From assembly GCA_024637015.1 (NCBI GenBank), contig JAGXGE010000015.1, forward strand, positions 186,001-250,000: a stretch of 64,000 nt of DNA. The letters are read 5' to 3'. Shown here one piece after another: positions 54,731 through 62,904 of the stretch (its first letter is position 1; every line of letters starts with the position of its first letter). The DNA comes from Aequorivita sp. (lineage in GTDB: Bacteria; Bacteroidota; Bacteroidia; Flavobacteriales; Flavobacteriaceae). Position numbers and translations under genes: made by a program. Under the pieces are notes generated by a model that saw only the letters and a list, made by a program, of their open reading frames with translations, did not search any database and was not told where the DNA came from.

Positions 54731-55410
54731 CTATATAAACCCCTTATCCCTAGCACGCATTACCAGATCAATATCATTACCTTCCTCTACATCAAAAATT
54801 TCCTTTAATCTTTTTTTCCGTTTCTCAATACCCGCTATGGAAAGTGGAATAAAATTGGGCAGATCTTTGGTAAGCTTCCCCACAGAAATGTAATATAGCA
54901 TTAACCGATCCCACCTGTCTAAATGGTATTTAATGAATTGTTGCTTTCTTAAATACTTGGTAACGGTTTTACTGTAATAAGGTGGGTCTTCCATTACGTC
55001 CAGTACAGCTTGCGGAAAGTTGGAAGGCGTTACATCACTCTTTATCATCAGCCCTTCCGGATTGATGCTCTCCAATAAATTCTGGATGAGCAAGTTGTTG
55101 TCGAAGGTGGTAATAACAATAAGCTTGGTGTTCGGAAACGTTTCCTGATTTCAATGCCCAAGTCTTCTCCTGTTTGATATTTTTTATCCGTGTGCTTGGG
55201 TAATTGGATATCCAAAAACACCAAATGTAGGGGTCGGTAATTAAAGGTTTCATCCAGCTTGTGGAGGGCCTCTTCAAAAGTGGTTGCATGGTGTATTTTA
55301 AAAGTATAATCTGAATCTTCCTTGTTGATTACCTCCAGCGCACTGGAATAGCCCACCAAGGTCATTTTGTGATCGTCTACCATTAAAACATGTATTTCTT
55401 TTCGTTCCAT
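54731..55410 (-). pseudogene. Response regulator (REC + LuxR-type HTH), split by a one-base frameshift
   Basis: Two overlapping ORFs form one gene. The upstream part has the receiver start VLMVDDHKMTLVGYSSALEVI and phospho-acceptor VFLDIQLP; the other frame carries VITTFDNNLLIQNLLESINPEGLMIKSDVT (conserved Thr and Lys) and a degenerate LuxR-type HTH at the end (LMLYYISVGKLTKDLPNFIPLSIAGIEKRKKRLKEIF). The frames join at AAACGTTTCCGAAC (about 55131-55146); one extra T restores IRKRFPNTKLIVITTF. Otherwise about 226 aa. Four bases downstream of the histidine kinase, its probable partner. Either a true inactivating deletion or a homopolymer sequencing error. Confidence 0.85.
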
Positions 55411-55413
55411 TTT

Positions 55414-57444
55414 TTATACATTTTTTGGAAATTGAATCCCTATAGTGGTGCCAATACCAATCATGGAGTTTACTGTTAATTCCCCATTCAGTTTTTTTGC
55501 TCTGGCTTTCAGGTTTTTTAAACCGATACCTTTTCTCGCCAATCCTTTGTTGAATCCCTTTCCATTATCGGTAACGGAAATAACAAAATTGTCCTCCTCC
55601 ACCAAAAAGGAAATAGCTACGTTTGTGGCACTTGCATGCTTAATTACGTTTTGAAGTATTTCATCCAGCATTCTGCAGATATTGATTTTGTACAGATAAT
55701 CTAAATGCTCCCATTCCTCCGAATTTTTATAGGTTAGGGTAAATTGGAAGTTTCCAATTTCGCTGCGCTCTTTAATACTATTTTCAATTTCATTCTTAAA
55801 CCCAAGCTCATCCCAAATAAGGTCATTCCTAAGATCGTGGGAAATATTGCGTATCTCAGATTCAATTTCGGTTAGCAGGTCGATGGAGTTCTTGTGCTGT
55901 TCAAGACTTTCAGTACTACCTTTTAATGCTATAAATGACCACTTAAAACGAATGGCAAATAAGCGCGCCAAAATGCCATCGTGCAATTCCTCCGATATGC
56001 GAAGTCGCTCCTGACTTCTGCCGCGTTCCAAAGTGGTTTTGTTTTCCATGGCCATTAAAAACATGTCTTCATTGTACTGTTGTTGCTCCCGTTCAAAGAG
56101 CAGTTCCTTGTTTTTTACCCGCTGCCTTGTGTTTAGATAAATGAGCAATAGCAGTAGGGTAACCGTGGCTGCACCAATAGTTATCCATAGTCGTTGCCTA
56201 AAAAGTCTTTTGTTTACACGGATATACTTATTGGTCTCATATTTAATGGCCGTGAATTTGTTCCTCAGGTTACGGTCACGTGCATTAAGGGCCTTATCTA
56301 GCGCGATGTGATTTTGTAGATAGGATAAACTATTTGCTTTGTCAAGGGCTGCCAAAAGTTCTAACGCGTTGAGCACATCTCGTGTTAATTGGTTTGCTTC
56401 TGCGCGTTTATAAGCTTCTTTAGCATAAGTTATTCCCCTAACGGTATCGCCAAGCTTGGCGTAGTAGGAGGCAAAACGTAACCTGCTTACTACACCTCCA
56501 GCAGTATCACCTATACTGTCGCGAAGGGCTAATGCCGTTTCCATGGATGCCTTAATATTTACTGCGGCTCCCGAGGCTAAAAGGCTAAAAGCTTTGTTGT
56601 CCAATAATTTGGCATATAGGGAAGGGTGGGAGTTGAGAGTTTCTATACGACTTAAGGCCTTATCAAAGTAAGTGACAGCCTGCTTAAACTGCCCTAATTT
56701 ATGAAGCCGAACGCCCATATTATTCCAAAGTTCCAGTTGATAGTATTCTGAATTTTCAATCTTGGTTAGGATCGCTGCTGCTTTTGTGTAATAAACTAAT
56801 GCCTTTTCGTATTCTTCCATATCGTCCGCATTGGTTCCCAATAAATTGTAACACAAATAGAGTTGTTTGTGTTTTTCTGCTTTCTCAAAATTTTTAATGC
56901 TGCGGAACAATAGAATTTCTGCTCCTGTAAAGTCATTGGTCTGGCTGGAGATATAGGCCATATTGTATAACATCTTTCCGGCGTAATAGGTATTTTTGAT
57001 GGATGAAAAGAGTTTGAAAGCACTATTGTAATGGGAATAGCTGCTCTCAAATTTTTTCTCCCTTAAATAATACGCCCCATAATTCCAATGTGCATCTGCG
57101 AGCAGGGACGGGTTTTCTAATTGTTGCGCAAGCATAAGGCCTTCTGAGGCTACGCTATTGAAAAAGGCCGAATCTTGAAGGTGTGAGGACGCTTCAACTA
57201 TTTTACTGATTTGGGAGTACTTAAGGCTATCCTGATAGGTGTGCTTTAAAACTTGGTAGGAAATTTTTAGGAGCCGTATTCTTGTTTGTGGGGAAAGGGA
57301 ATCTTCTTGCGATTTATTGTAATACTTCTCAAAATCGGAAAGTTTTTTAATGCTTTGGGCAGGACCGGGCGAAGAAAATAAAAGGAGTGTTAGTGAAACC
57401 ACCAATGGAAACTCCCGCCAATATGATTGCTTGTAGGTAAACAT
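55414..57444 (-). CDS. TPR sensor histidine kinase (HisKA_3 type)
   Basis: Start set at ATG 57444 (MFTYKQSYWREFPLVVSL), because it yields a signal peptide ending SSPGPAQS and because a separate lipoprotein gene occupies the upstream frame. Of 676 aa, residues about 50-400 form six or more TPR-like repeats in the periplasm, followed by one membrane span (LWITIGAATVTLLLLLIYL), the phospho-acceptor helix RISEELHDGILARLF, and a HATPase domain (DEILQNVIKHA, VTDNGKGF, GIGLKNLKARAKKLNG). It presumably phosphorylates the downstream (now frameshifted) response regulator. Its signal is unknown. Confidence 0.9.
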   Translation of the reverse strand: MFTYKQSYWREFPLVVSLTLLLFSSPGPAQSIKKLSDFEKYYNKSQEDSLSPQTRIRLLKISYQVLKHTYQDSLKYSQISKIVEASSHLQDSAFFNSVASEGLMLAQQLENPSLLADAHWNYGAYYLREKKFESSYSHYNSAFKLFSSIKNTYYAGKMLYNMAYISSQTNDFTGAEILLFRSIKNFEKAEKHKQLYLCYNLLGTNADDMEEYEKALVYYTKAAAILTKIENSEYYQLELWNNMGVRLHKLGQFKQAVTYFDKALSRIETLNSHPSLYAKLLDNKAFSLLASGAAVNIKASMETALALRDSIGDTAGGVVSRLRFASYYAKLGDTVRGITYAKEAYKRAEANQLTRDVLNALELLAALDKANSLSYLQNHIALDKALNARDRNLRNKFTAIKYETNKYIRVNKRLFRQRLWITIGAATVTLLLLLIYLNTRQRVKNKELLFEREQQQYNEDMFLMAMENKTTLERGRSQERLRISEELHDGILARLFAIRFKWSFIALKGSTESLEQHKNSIDLLTEIESEIRNISHDLRNDLIWDELGFKNEIENSIKERSEIGNFQFTLTYKNSEEWEHLDYLYKINICRMLDEILQNVIKHASATNVAISFLVEEDNFVISVTDNGKGFNKGLARKGIGLKNLKARAKKLNGELTVNSMIGIGTTIGIQFPKNV

Positions 57445-57529
57445 AATCAATACATAGGGGGAGTTTACAAATGTAAGAAAAGCCTTTCTATTACAAAAGG
57501 CTTCTCTTAAAATCAGGCTGTTATGGATT

Positions 57530-57691
57530 TCAATCCTTTTCATTATCGGGTTCGGCACTGTGCTCCCCGCCAGTACCATAAATGGGTGGAGTTTTCTGCG
57601 ATTTGCTATCCACAGTTAGTAAGTCTGGCGTACAAGAAGTAAAGAGGCTAGTTAATAAAACTAGACCCAAGAAGGTGATTTTTGTTTTCAT
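57530..57691 (-). CDS. Small lipoprotein, 53 aa, upstream of histidine kinase
   Basis: Not in the ORF track. ATG at 57691 reads MKTKITFLGLVLLTSLFTSC, a textbook lipoprotein signal peptide, then TPDLLTVDSKSQKTPPIYGT and GGEHSAEPDNEKD before a stop. The mature part is only about 34 residues, acidic and unstructured-looking. It lies 85 bases upstream of the kinase ATG on the same strand and may be a co-regulated envelope peptide or a ligand for the TPR sensor (inference). It shows that the first 45 residues of the longer kinase ORF are a shadow. Confidence 0.75.
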   Translation of the reverse strand: MKTKITFLGLVLLTSLFTSCTPDLLTVDSKSQKTPPIYGTGGEHSAEPDNEKD

Positions 57692-57885
57692 CGTGAGCGT
57701 TTTTTTGAGTTAATAAAAATTTAACCCCTCCATATTGAGGGCGCTCATTGTGCACAATGAAACTGGTTTTTAAACCAGAAGGAGAAGCAAACTCCTTAGT
57801 GCTAAGGTAATTTCGAAATGGTAAAAACTGCTTTTATTTATGGGCTATTCAGTGAAGTGCCCAATTGTACAAGTGAAGAAAACCC

Positions 57886-58629
57886 CTATGGCAGTAAATG
57901 AATGGATTTTAATCCAAAAACGGGGTTTTGTGGTTCCGCCAAAATTCGTTTTACTGTTTCTATACGGTCTATATAGGTTTTTGAAAACTGGATCGCCTTT
58001 TCAAAATAGTGTAACATGATTTCCTTTTTCCCATAATCAATCCGCTTTATATAGTACGAGTTTATAACATAACTTCTATGGATTCGCTGGAAGTTATGCG
58101 GTAATTGTAAATGGGTGTGTTTAAGGGTCTCAAACCCATTTATAACGGTACCATCCTTAAGATAAAAATCGGTGGTATAATTGTCTGCCTTTAAGAATAG
58201 AATATCGTCCAAATGAAGATATTGATACTTGTAATAATAGTGAATGCAATGTAGTTTTGTAGGGGAGTATACCGAGTGATAACGACAGATTGCCCTTTCA
58301 ATTTCCATTGGTTTTTCCAATTTATCAACTACATCAACAACCCCTTTTTTATAGGCTTTGAAAGCTTTCTGATAGCAAGTGGTTAGGACAATATATTTGG
58401 GGGGAATACCCAGGATTTTATTTATAAGGGTAATGGTCTTGAAAGGACTTGCTGTTATCGAATCAAAATTTATTAAAACCAGTTCAGGGGCAAACTTTAA
58501 ACTTTTGTTCACTTTTAACGAAAAGCCATCGGTAACGCCCACACAGCTATAGTCCGATAAAGCACAAAAAGCCTTTTGAATAAACTCAATTGTTTTTGGA
58601 TTGCTATCGATTATTAAATAGTATCTCAA
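57886..58629 (-). CDS. LytTR-family regulator with degenerate receiver domain
   Basis: A 247-aa DNA-binding regulator. The N-terminal ~120 residues have receiver-like order (YLIIDSNPKTIEFIQKAF, PELVLINFDSI, YIVLTTCYQKAFKAYKKGVVDVVDKLEKP). At the phospho-acceptor position LV-F-L-D the sequence reads LVLIN, so Asp is replaced by Asn. The C-terminal ~100 residues are a LytTR domain: HYYYKYQYLHLDDILFLKADNYTTDFYLKDGTVINGFETLKHTHLQLPHNFQRIHRSYVINSYYIKRID. Single gene, upstream of and divergent from RteC. Regulation may be phosphorylation-independent. Confidence 0.85.
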   Translation of the reverse strand: MRYYLIIDSNPKTIEFIQKAFCALSDYSCVGVTDGFSLKVNKSLKFAPELVLINFDSITASPFKTITLINKILGIPPKYIVLTTCYQKAFKAYKKGVVDVVDKLEKPMEIERAICRYHSVYSPTKLHCIHYYYKYQYLHLDDILFLKADNYTTDFYLKDGTVINGFETLKHTHLQLPHNFQRIHRSYVINSYYIKRIDYGKKEIMLHYFEKAIQFSKTYIDRIETVKRILAEPQNPVFGLKSIHLLP

Positions 58630-58770
58630 CTGGAAAGATTTGTAACCGAATATTAAGTATTACAATTGGTATAATAGTAAGGTTCAACCGTACTCTTTGT
58701 ATGGAATATAGTACGTTTAAAGAATAGCCCAATTACTAACTTCACGGTATTAACCAAAATTTGCCCCAGC

Positions 58771-59601
58771 ATGAAGTTTTATATAGAAGAGCTTTCACGT
58801 GTGGAAAGTGAGTTGGAACAACTGGAGCTAGACACTCCAATAATCTATAATAAAGCCGAGAAGGCAATAACACTTTGTAGGGATTCGCTAGGAATAATGC
58901 GGCAAAGGGTTTTAAAAAAAGGGTTTAAGGATACCAAAGCTGAATGCCATTTTTTTAAGGCTGTAAAACCCAAAGTAGTTGGCTATCTCATTCACTTTGT
59001 TAATCTGGGGGCAATTGAGTGCCATAGACCCATAGGGAGTGGGAAGGAAGAGCATAAATTTTATATAGAACAGATTGCTGTTTTAAAGAATTACTTTGTT
59101 GAGCATCGCGAGTTTTATGAATATTACATGCGGGGACTTTCCCATCATGACCTTTTGTTTTTCACCCGAAATACCCCTTCCCCGGAATGGTTCCGTGCTA
59201 ACATTACATCCATAGTGGACACCAACTTTTCAACCTCAAAGGACATGGTACTCGCCCAAATACTAGGTAATACCCTTACCATAAATTACCTAAAGCATAA
59301 ACTATCACGAAAAAAAAGAAAAGCTTTCGGCAATAAGGAAATAATAGCTCCCCTAAAATGGACCGGTTCAAAAGTAGATCTGGTTGAATTGGTATATGCG
59401 CTCCAAGCTAGTAATATGATTAATAATGGGAATGTTGGAATCAAGGAATTGGCCAATAACATGGAGAAGCTTTTTTCAATCGAACTTGGAGATTACTACC
59501 GAACCTTTCTCGAAATAAGGATGCGTAAAAACAACCAAACTAAATTGCTGGATTTTCTAAAGACCTGCATTGAAAATAAAATTATTGAAGCAGATGGGTG
59601 A
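58771..59601 (+). CDS. rteC: RteC-domain protein
   Basis: A 276-aa protein of the RteC type, known in Bacteroides conjugative transposons as the activator of the excision genes. The family pattern is visible: a helical N-terminal half (KAECHFFKAVKPKVVGYLIHFVNLGAIE), the block YYMRGLSHHDLLFFTRN, and a C-terminal winged-helix-like part (LKWTGSKVDLVELVYALQASNMINNGNVGIKELANNMEKLFSIELGDYYRTFLEIRMRKNNQTKLLDFLKTCI). No excision, mobilisation or transfer genes lie beside it, so it is either a lone regulator or a remnant of an integrated element. It stands between the LytTR gene and cassette 2. Confidence 0.85.
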   Translation: MKFYIEELSRVESELEQLELDTPIIYNKAEKAITLCRDSLGIMRQRVLKKGFKDTKAECHFFKAVKPKVVGYLIHFVNLGAIECHRPIGSGKEEHKFYIEQIAVLKNYFVEHREFYEYYMRGLSHHDLLFFTRNTPSPEWFRANITSIVDTNFSTSKDMVLAQILGNTLTINYLKHKLSRKKRKAFGNKEIIAPLKWTGSKVDLVELVYALQASNMINNGNVGIKELANNMEKLFSIELGDYYRTFLEIRMRKNNQTKLLDFLKTCIENKIIEADG

Positions 59602-60302
59602 AGTGAAGTACGAAGTGCGAAGGACGAGGGACGCTGTTATTGTCTGTTGTGGGTTGTCAATTATCAGTTTTTGGTTATGGCCTTGACGCTAATTTCAGCT
59701 GGTTAGCAAAAAAAATAGCATAATTAAACTTTGGCATAACTTCCTATTTTTTGCCATAGTTTAATTGATTAGTTTTCCACTTTTAAGGTGGTCAACCTAT
59801 ATCAGGGACGTACACAACTCCCGTCTCACGCTTCACGTCTCACTTCTCACAACTCACAACTGACAACTGACACCCCATTCACGGATACTCCATAGTAAAG
59901 CCATAGATACTTCATTAAATTGTAAGAAAACAAGCATTTTTTCCTACAAAATTGAATTCATTCTTTCACAACTTGGGTCCAACTTGTGAAAAACAAGAAG
60001 CAGTTTCTTGCGCCAAATACCTTCGGACTGGCTTATTTTACAATACCTGCCTAGCTATTTTGGGCCTCATGTCTATAAGCGAAGTTTCTTACCAGCTTAT
60101 AATAATAGAACCTTTTTCTAACTTTTTTGAAGGTTTCTCCCGCCCCAATTTTAAATCCCTAAAAATCTTTGCTCGCTAATCGCTTGCCATTACCGCCCTA
60201 GCTCTAATCTCCAAAAAATATTCATACCCAAGATGCACCCAACTTGTGAATAATGGCTTTTTCCACACCCCATCTTTGCAGCTAACTTTAAATCTTTTTA
60301 TT
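59602..60302. other. Upstream region of cassette 2
   Basis: About 700 bases. Holds a G-poor word array at 59818-59875 (CCCGTCTCACGCTTCACGTCTCACTTCTCACAACTCACAACTGACAACTGACA, same vocabulary as arrays 1-3). It also has two copies of CCAACTTGTGAA at about 59979 and 60239, the second just before the cassette. The 75-aa ORF at 59952 is not supported. Confidence 0.5.
59818..59875. repeat. Low-complexity word array 5
   Basis: CCCGTCTCACGCTTCACGTC followed by CTCACTTCTCACAACTCACAACTGACAACTGACACCCC. Same word order as the end of array 2. Confidence 0.8.
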
Positions 60303-61058
60303 ATGGCTAAACAAGCTGGAATTATCAAGTTAAAGGGAACTATCGAGGATATTTCCTTTTACAAAACTGCAGATGGTCACCTTGCCCGTGCAAAGGGTGG
60401 GGTAGACCGCGACAAGATTCTGCACAGTGCTGCTTTTGCACGTACTCGTGAAAACAACTCCGAATTTGGCCGGGCAGGCAAGGGAGGCAAGCTCATCCGC
60501 AGCGCTCTGCGTTCCCTAATGCAAAATGCCAAGGACAGACGAGTGGTAAGTAGGCTAACAACCTTACTGCTTGCAATTATCAAGACGGATCCACTAAATC
60601 CACGGGGACAAAGAAACCTGGATGAGGGGAACCTTGATCTTTTGCAGGACTTTGATTTTAACATCAATGGCAAATTGGGTACCACTTTTTATGGGCTCTT
60701 TACACCTGCCTTCGACCGTGTAAGTGGGGATGCTACAATTGCGGTTGATGCCTTTAGCGCCACAGAGCAAATTGCGGCTCCTTCGGGAACCACCCATTAC
60801 AAATTGGCAATGGGCGCAGCAGAACTCGACTTTGTAAACAAAACCTTTGTGTACAGCGAAATGGATTTGGGGGTATTGCCCTATGACAATTCAGCGGTGT
60901 TGGCCACTACGCTCACCGCTTCGGTAACTCCAAATTCACCGTATCCAGTATTATCAGTGCTGGGCGTTGAATTCTACCAAGAGGTAAATGGTCAATTCTA
61001 CTCCTTAAAGAATGGGGCCTTTAATGCCTTGGGTGTTGTAAATGTAGACGACGTCTAA
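60303..61058 (+). CDS. Conserved 251-aa protein, cassette 2 gene 1
   Basis: Paralogue of 34595-35350: same length (251 aa), same start MAKQ-GI-KLKGTI-D-(S/T)FYKT-DG-LAR-KGG and same end VLGV-F-QEVNG--Y-L-NG-FNALGVV-VD-V. The start is the ATG at 60303, not the upstream one in the track. The middle diverges more than the ends. No signal peptide, membrane span or enzyme motif was seen; role unknown. The next gene begins two bases after its stop codon, so the cassette is one transcription unit. Confidence 0.75.
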   Translation: MAKQAGIIKLKGTIEDISFYKTADGHLARAKGGVDRDKILHSAAFARTRENNSEFGRAGKGGKLIRSALRSLMQNAKDRRVVSRLTTLLLAIIKTDPLNPRGQRNLDEGNLDLLQDFDFNINGKLGTTFYGLFTPAFDRVSGDATIAVDAFSATEQIAAPSGTTHYKLAMGAAELDFVNKTFVYSEMDLGVLPYDNSAVLATTLTASVTPNSPYPVLSVLGVEFYQEVNGQFYSLKNGAFNALGVVNVDDV

Positions 61059-61060
61059 GT

Positions 61061-61498
61061 ATGGAACTTGTTTTAACAAGGGTTTATAAGCGTGGGGGTA
61101 CCAATGGTACCCTCACCTTAAACGGACACTTCGTCTGTTTCACCCTCGAGCTTCCATGGAAGGAAAACAAAAGAAATATTTCCTGTATCCCGGAAGGCAA
61201 ATACGAACTAAAAGCACGCTTCTCACCAGAGTTTCAAAACCATTTGCAAGTGCTGGATGTATACGGCAGAAATCTTATTCTTATCCATCCCGCCAATAAA
61301 GCCATTGAAGAATTACGTGGTGGTATAGCGCCCGTTGCACAGCTCACTGGAATAGGAGCAGGGATATATTCAAGGCTCGCCTTGGAAAAACTGCTTTCCA
61401 TTTTTCATCAAACATTGGAAGACAATGAAAAGGTAATACTAAATATAAACTCAAACCGCTATGAATATCTTAGACAGATTCAAGAAACCAACACCTAA
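61061..61498 (+). CDS. DUF5675-family protein, cassette 2 gene 2
   Basis: A 145-aa homologue of 34170-34580. Shared blocks are ELPWKENKRNISCIPEGKYEL and LILIHPANKAIEELRGGIAPVAQLTGIGAGIYSR. At the position of Cys in cassette 1 (LGSCIAPV), this copy has Gly (LRGGIAPV). If that Cys is catalytic, as in YkuD-like L,D-transpeptidases, this copy would be inactive or would use a different chemistry. Overlaps the next gene by 38 bases, so translation is coupled. Confidence 0.8.
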   Translation: MELVLTRVYKRGGTNGTLTLNGHFVCFTLELPWKENKRNISCIPEGKYELKARFSPEFQNHLQVLDVYGRNLILIHPANKAIEELRGGIAPVAQLTGIGAGIYSRLALEKLLSIFHQTLEDNEKVILNINSNRYEYLRQIQETNT

Positions 61499-61706
61499 GT
61501 TTTTTAGGACAATGCGCAATTTGGGTATCGGTCTCGCAACTGTTGGGGGTACGCTACTTGCGGCGCCTATCACTCTTCCGGCTTGGCTGGTATCGGCTGC
61601 TACTTATTTGGTGGTAGCAGGCACAGTAGCCTCAGCCGTAAGTCAGGCTACAGTTGAGGAAGAAGTCGCACCCAAACCTCAAAATCCGAAGCAAAATGTT
61701 AATTAA
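61461..61706 (+). CDS. Small two-span membrane protein, cassette 2 gene 3
   Basis: 81 aa; homologue of 33798-34088. MNILDRFKKPTPKFFRTMRN leads into two hydrophobic segments (GIGLATVGGTLLAAPITLPAWLV, AATYLVVAGTVASAVSQ) and an acidic-Pro tail. Overlaps the end of the DUF5675 gene by 38 bases and the start of gene 4 by 11 bases. Holin-like by size and topology only. Confidence 0.75.
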   Translation: MNILDRFKKPTPKFFRTMRNLGIGLATVGGTLLAAPITLPAWLVSAATYLVVAGTVASAVSQATVEEEVAPKPQNPKQNVN

Positions 61707-61914
61707 GGATCCACCGCTTATTGCTGGTACAGCAGGTGGTATTATTGCATCCACCTTACCTAACATAAGTACCCATCAATTCCTTTCTACCTGTATTTTA
61801 GCATTGGTTGGAGCCACAGTAAGTTTTTTCACTACACTGCTGTTAAGAAAATTGATAAATCTTTTAAAGACTTACAATTGGAAAGTGTTTTTTACTTTTT
61901 GGGAAAAAAAGTAA
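61696..61914 (+). CDS. Small membrane protein, cassette 2 gene 4
   Basis: 72 aa from the ATG at 61696; the track's upstream ATG (61654) lies inside gene 3. The start is set by similarity to MLIVNR in cassette 1 and by the 11-base overlap with gene 3. It reads MLIKDPPLIAGTAGGIIAST, then LPNISTHQFLSTCILALVGATVSFFTTLLLRKLINLLK and a basic-aromatic tail. One or two spans. Followed by a terminator. Confidence 0.7.
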   Translation: MLIKDPPLIAGTAGGIIASTLPNISTHQFLSTCILALVGATVSFFTTLLLRKLINLLKTYNWKVFFTFWEKK

Positions 61915-61933
61915 TTAAATCATGTTAAAAATG

Positions 61934-61975
61934 AAACCGCCATTTTGGATCGACCTAAAAGGCGGTTTTCTTATT
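61934..61975 (+). terminator. Terminator after cassette 2
   Basis: AAACCGCC and GGCGGTTT arms around a 19-nt loop, then a T-rich tail (TTCTTATTTATT). Confidence 0.7.
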
Positions 61976-62096
61976 TATTGAGTAGGAAAAATTATTCTGT
62001 GTATTTAATAATCTTTTTAAAAAACTATCGCAATTTTATGAAGGCATCTTAGGTTAATAAAAAACTTTTTTGGCGGCTCATTATTTTTATTGTCTC

Positions 62097-62663
62097 TTAT
62101 TTCAAGCACTGTATTAAGGAATCTGTCGTTACTACGGTCGCAAATTCTTCATTTAAACTTGCAAGTGCAGTTTCATGTATAAGTTCTGCTGAGTAATTTT
62201 GTCCGTCTATTCCCTTTTTATTAAAAGTAGCAGTTGCGTCTGAAACGAGATAAGTGTCAAATCCAAAGTTTCCTGCCATTCGTGTTGTAGTTGAAACGCA
62301 ATGGTCTGTTGTCAAGCCTACAATTACAAGTTTTGTGATTTCCGAATTGTCAAGTTGCTCTTTTAAATTTGTCCCAATGAAGGCACTATTTACATGCTTC
62401 TTGATTACAATTTCATTTTCAAGTGGTTTGACCAAATCCTTGAACTCGTTGCCCTCATTTGTTTCGTGATGTAAAGCATTCGGATTTATGGAACAATGTT
62501 GAATGTGAAAAATTGGAAGACTATTTTCTCTCCAAAGATGTAAAAGTTTGCTTGCATTTTCTTCAGCATTTAAATTATTTCTTTGTCCTCCCCAATATTC
62601 AATATTGTCAAATGCTTTTTGAATATCTATAAGGATTAATGCTGGTCTGTCTAATTTTGTCAT
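62097..62663 (-). CDS. Isochorismatase-family cysteine hydrolase
   Basis: A 188-aa hydrolase. The catalytic residues of the family are visible: the Asp in ALILIDIQKAF, the Lys in IVIKKHVNSAF (about residue 93), and the Cys in GLTTDHCVSTTTRMAGNFGF (about residue 125). Members hydrolyse amide or ester bonds in small cofactors and metabolites (nicotinamide, isochorismate, ureido compounds); the substrate is not readable. Monocistronic. Confidence 0.9.
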   Translation of the reverse strand: MTKLDRPALILIDIQKAFDNIEYWGGQRNNLNAEENASKLLHLWRENSLPIFHIQHCSINPNALHHETNEGNEFKDLVKPLENEIVIKKHVNSAFIGTNLKEQLDNSEITKLVIVGLTTDHCVSTTTRMAGNFGFDTYLVSDATATFNKKGIDGQNYSAELIHETALASLNEEFATVVTTDSLIQCLK

Positions 62664-62699
62664 ATTGTAATTATTGGTTTTTTTAGTTAAATTGTCGTT

Positions 62700-62900
62700 T
62701 TATGCAAGAAATTGAAGAAGCTATTCATGGTTTTTAATCACCGAAAACCCCGCCAAATAGTAAATGACTGCTATTCCATTGCTCCCAATTGGATGATAAA
62801 GTTTAAAAGTGGCAACGCCTTTTGGGATACCACTTTCATAAATTATTTTTACACGTTGCCAATGGTTTGATAACATGCCTCTTATCGATACCGTTTTCAC
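62700..62900 (-). pseudogene. Broken GNAT acetyltransferase (ArsN-like) gene
   Basis: The first frame reads MLSNHWQRVKIIYESGIPKGVATFKL, the N-terminus of a phosphinothricin-type GNAT (usual form V--IY--GI-TG-ATFE). The conserved continuation NWEQWNSSHLLFGGVFGD is in the next frame, so one or more bases were lost or gained near 62800, and a stop follows. The rest of the gene is absent. It sits directly downstream of the ArsI-type gene, where ArsN acetyltransferases are found in arsenic operons, so I call it a decayed arsN (inference). Confidence 0.65.
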
Positions 62901-62904
62901 CTTA

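Noticed and set aside
54289-54893. 126-, 75- and 73-aa ORFs
   Set aside because: They translate REP-like repeats (VIASAAR peptides) and overlap the response regulator end.
59952-60179. 75-aa ORF before cassette 2
   Set aside because: No start context or conserved motif, contains the upstream direct repeat, and has no counterpart before cassette 1.
60243-60278. Canonical TTTG-N19-TAnnTTTG promoter for cassette 2
   Set aside because: A CATCTTTG box exists, but the TTG upstream is about 24 bases away, not 19.
58771-61914. Complete conjugative transposon
   Set aside because: Only rteC is present; no tra, mob, relaxase or integrase genes in view.
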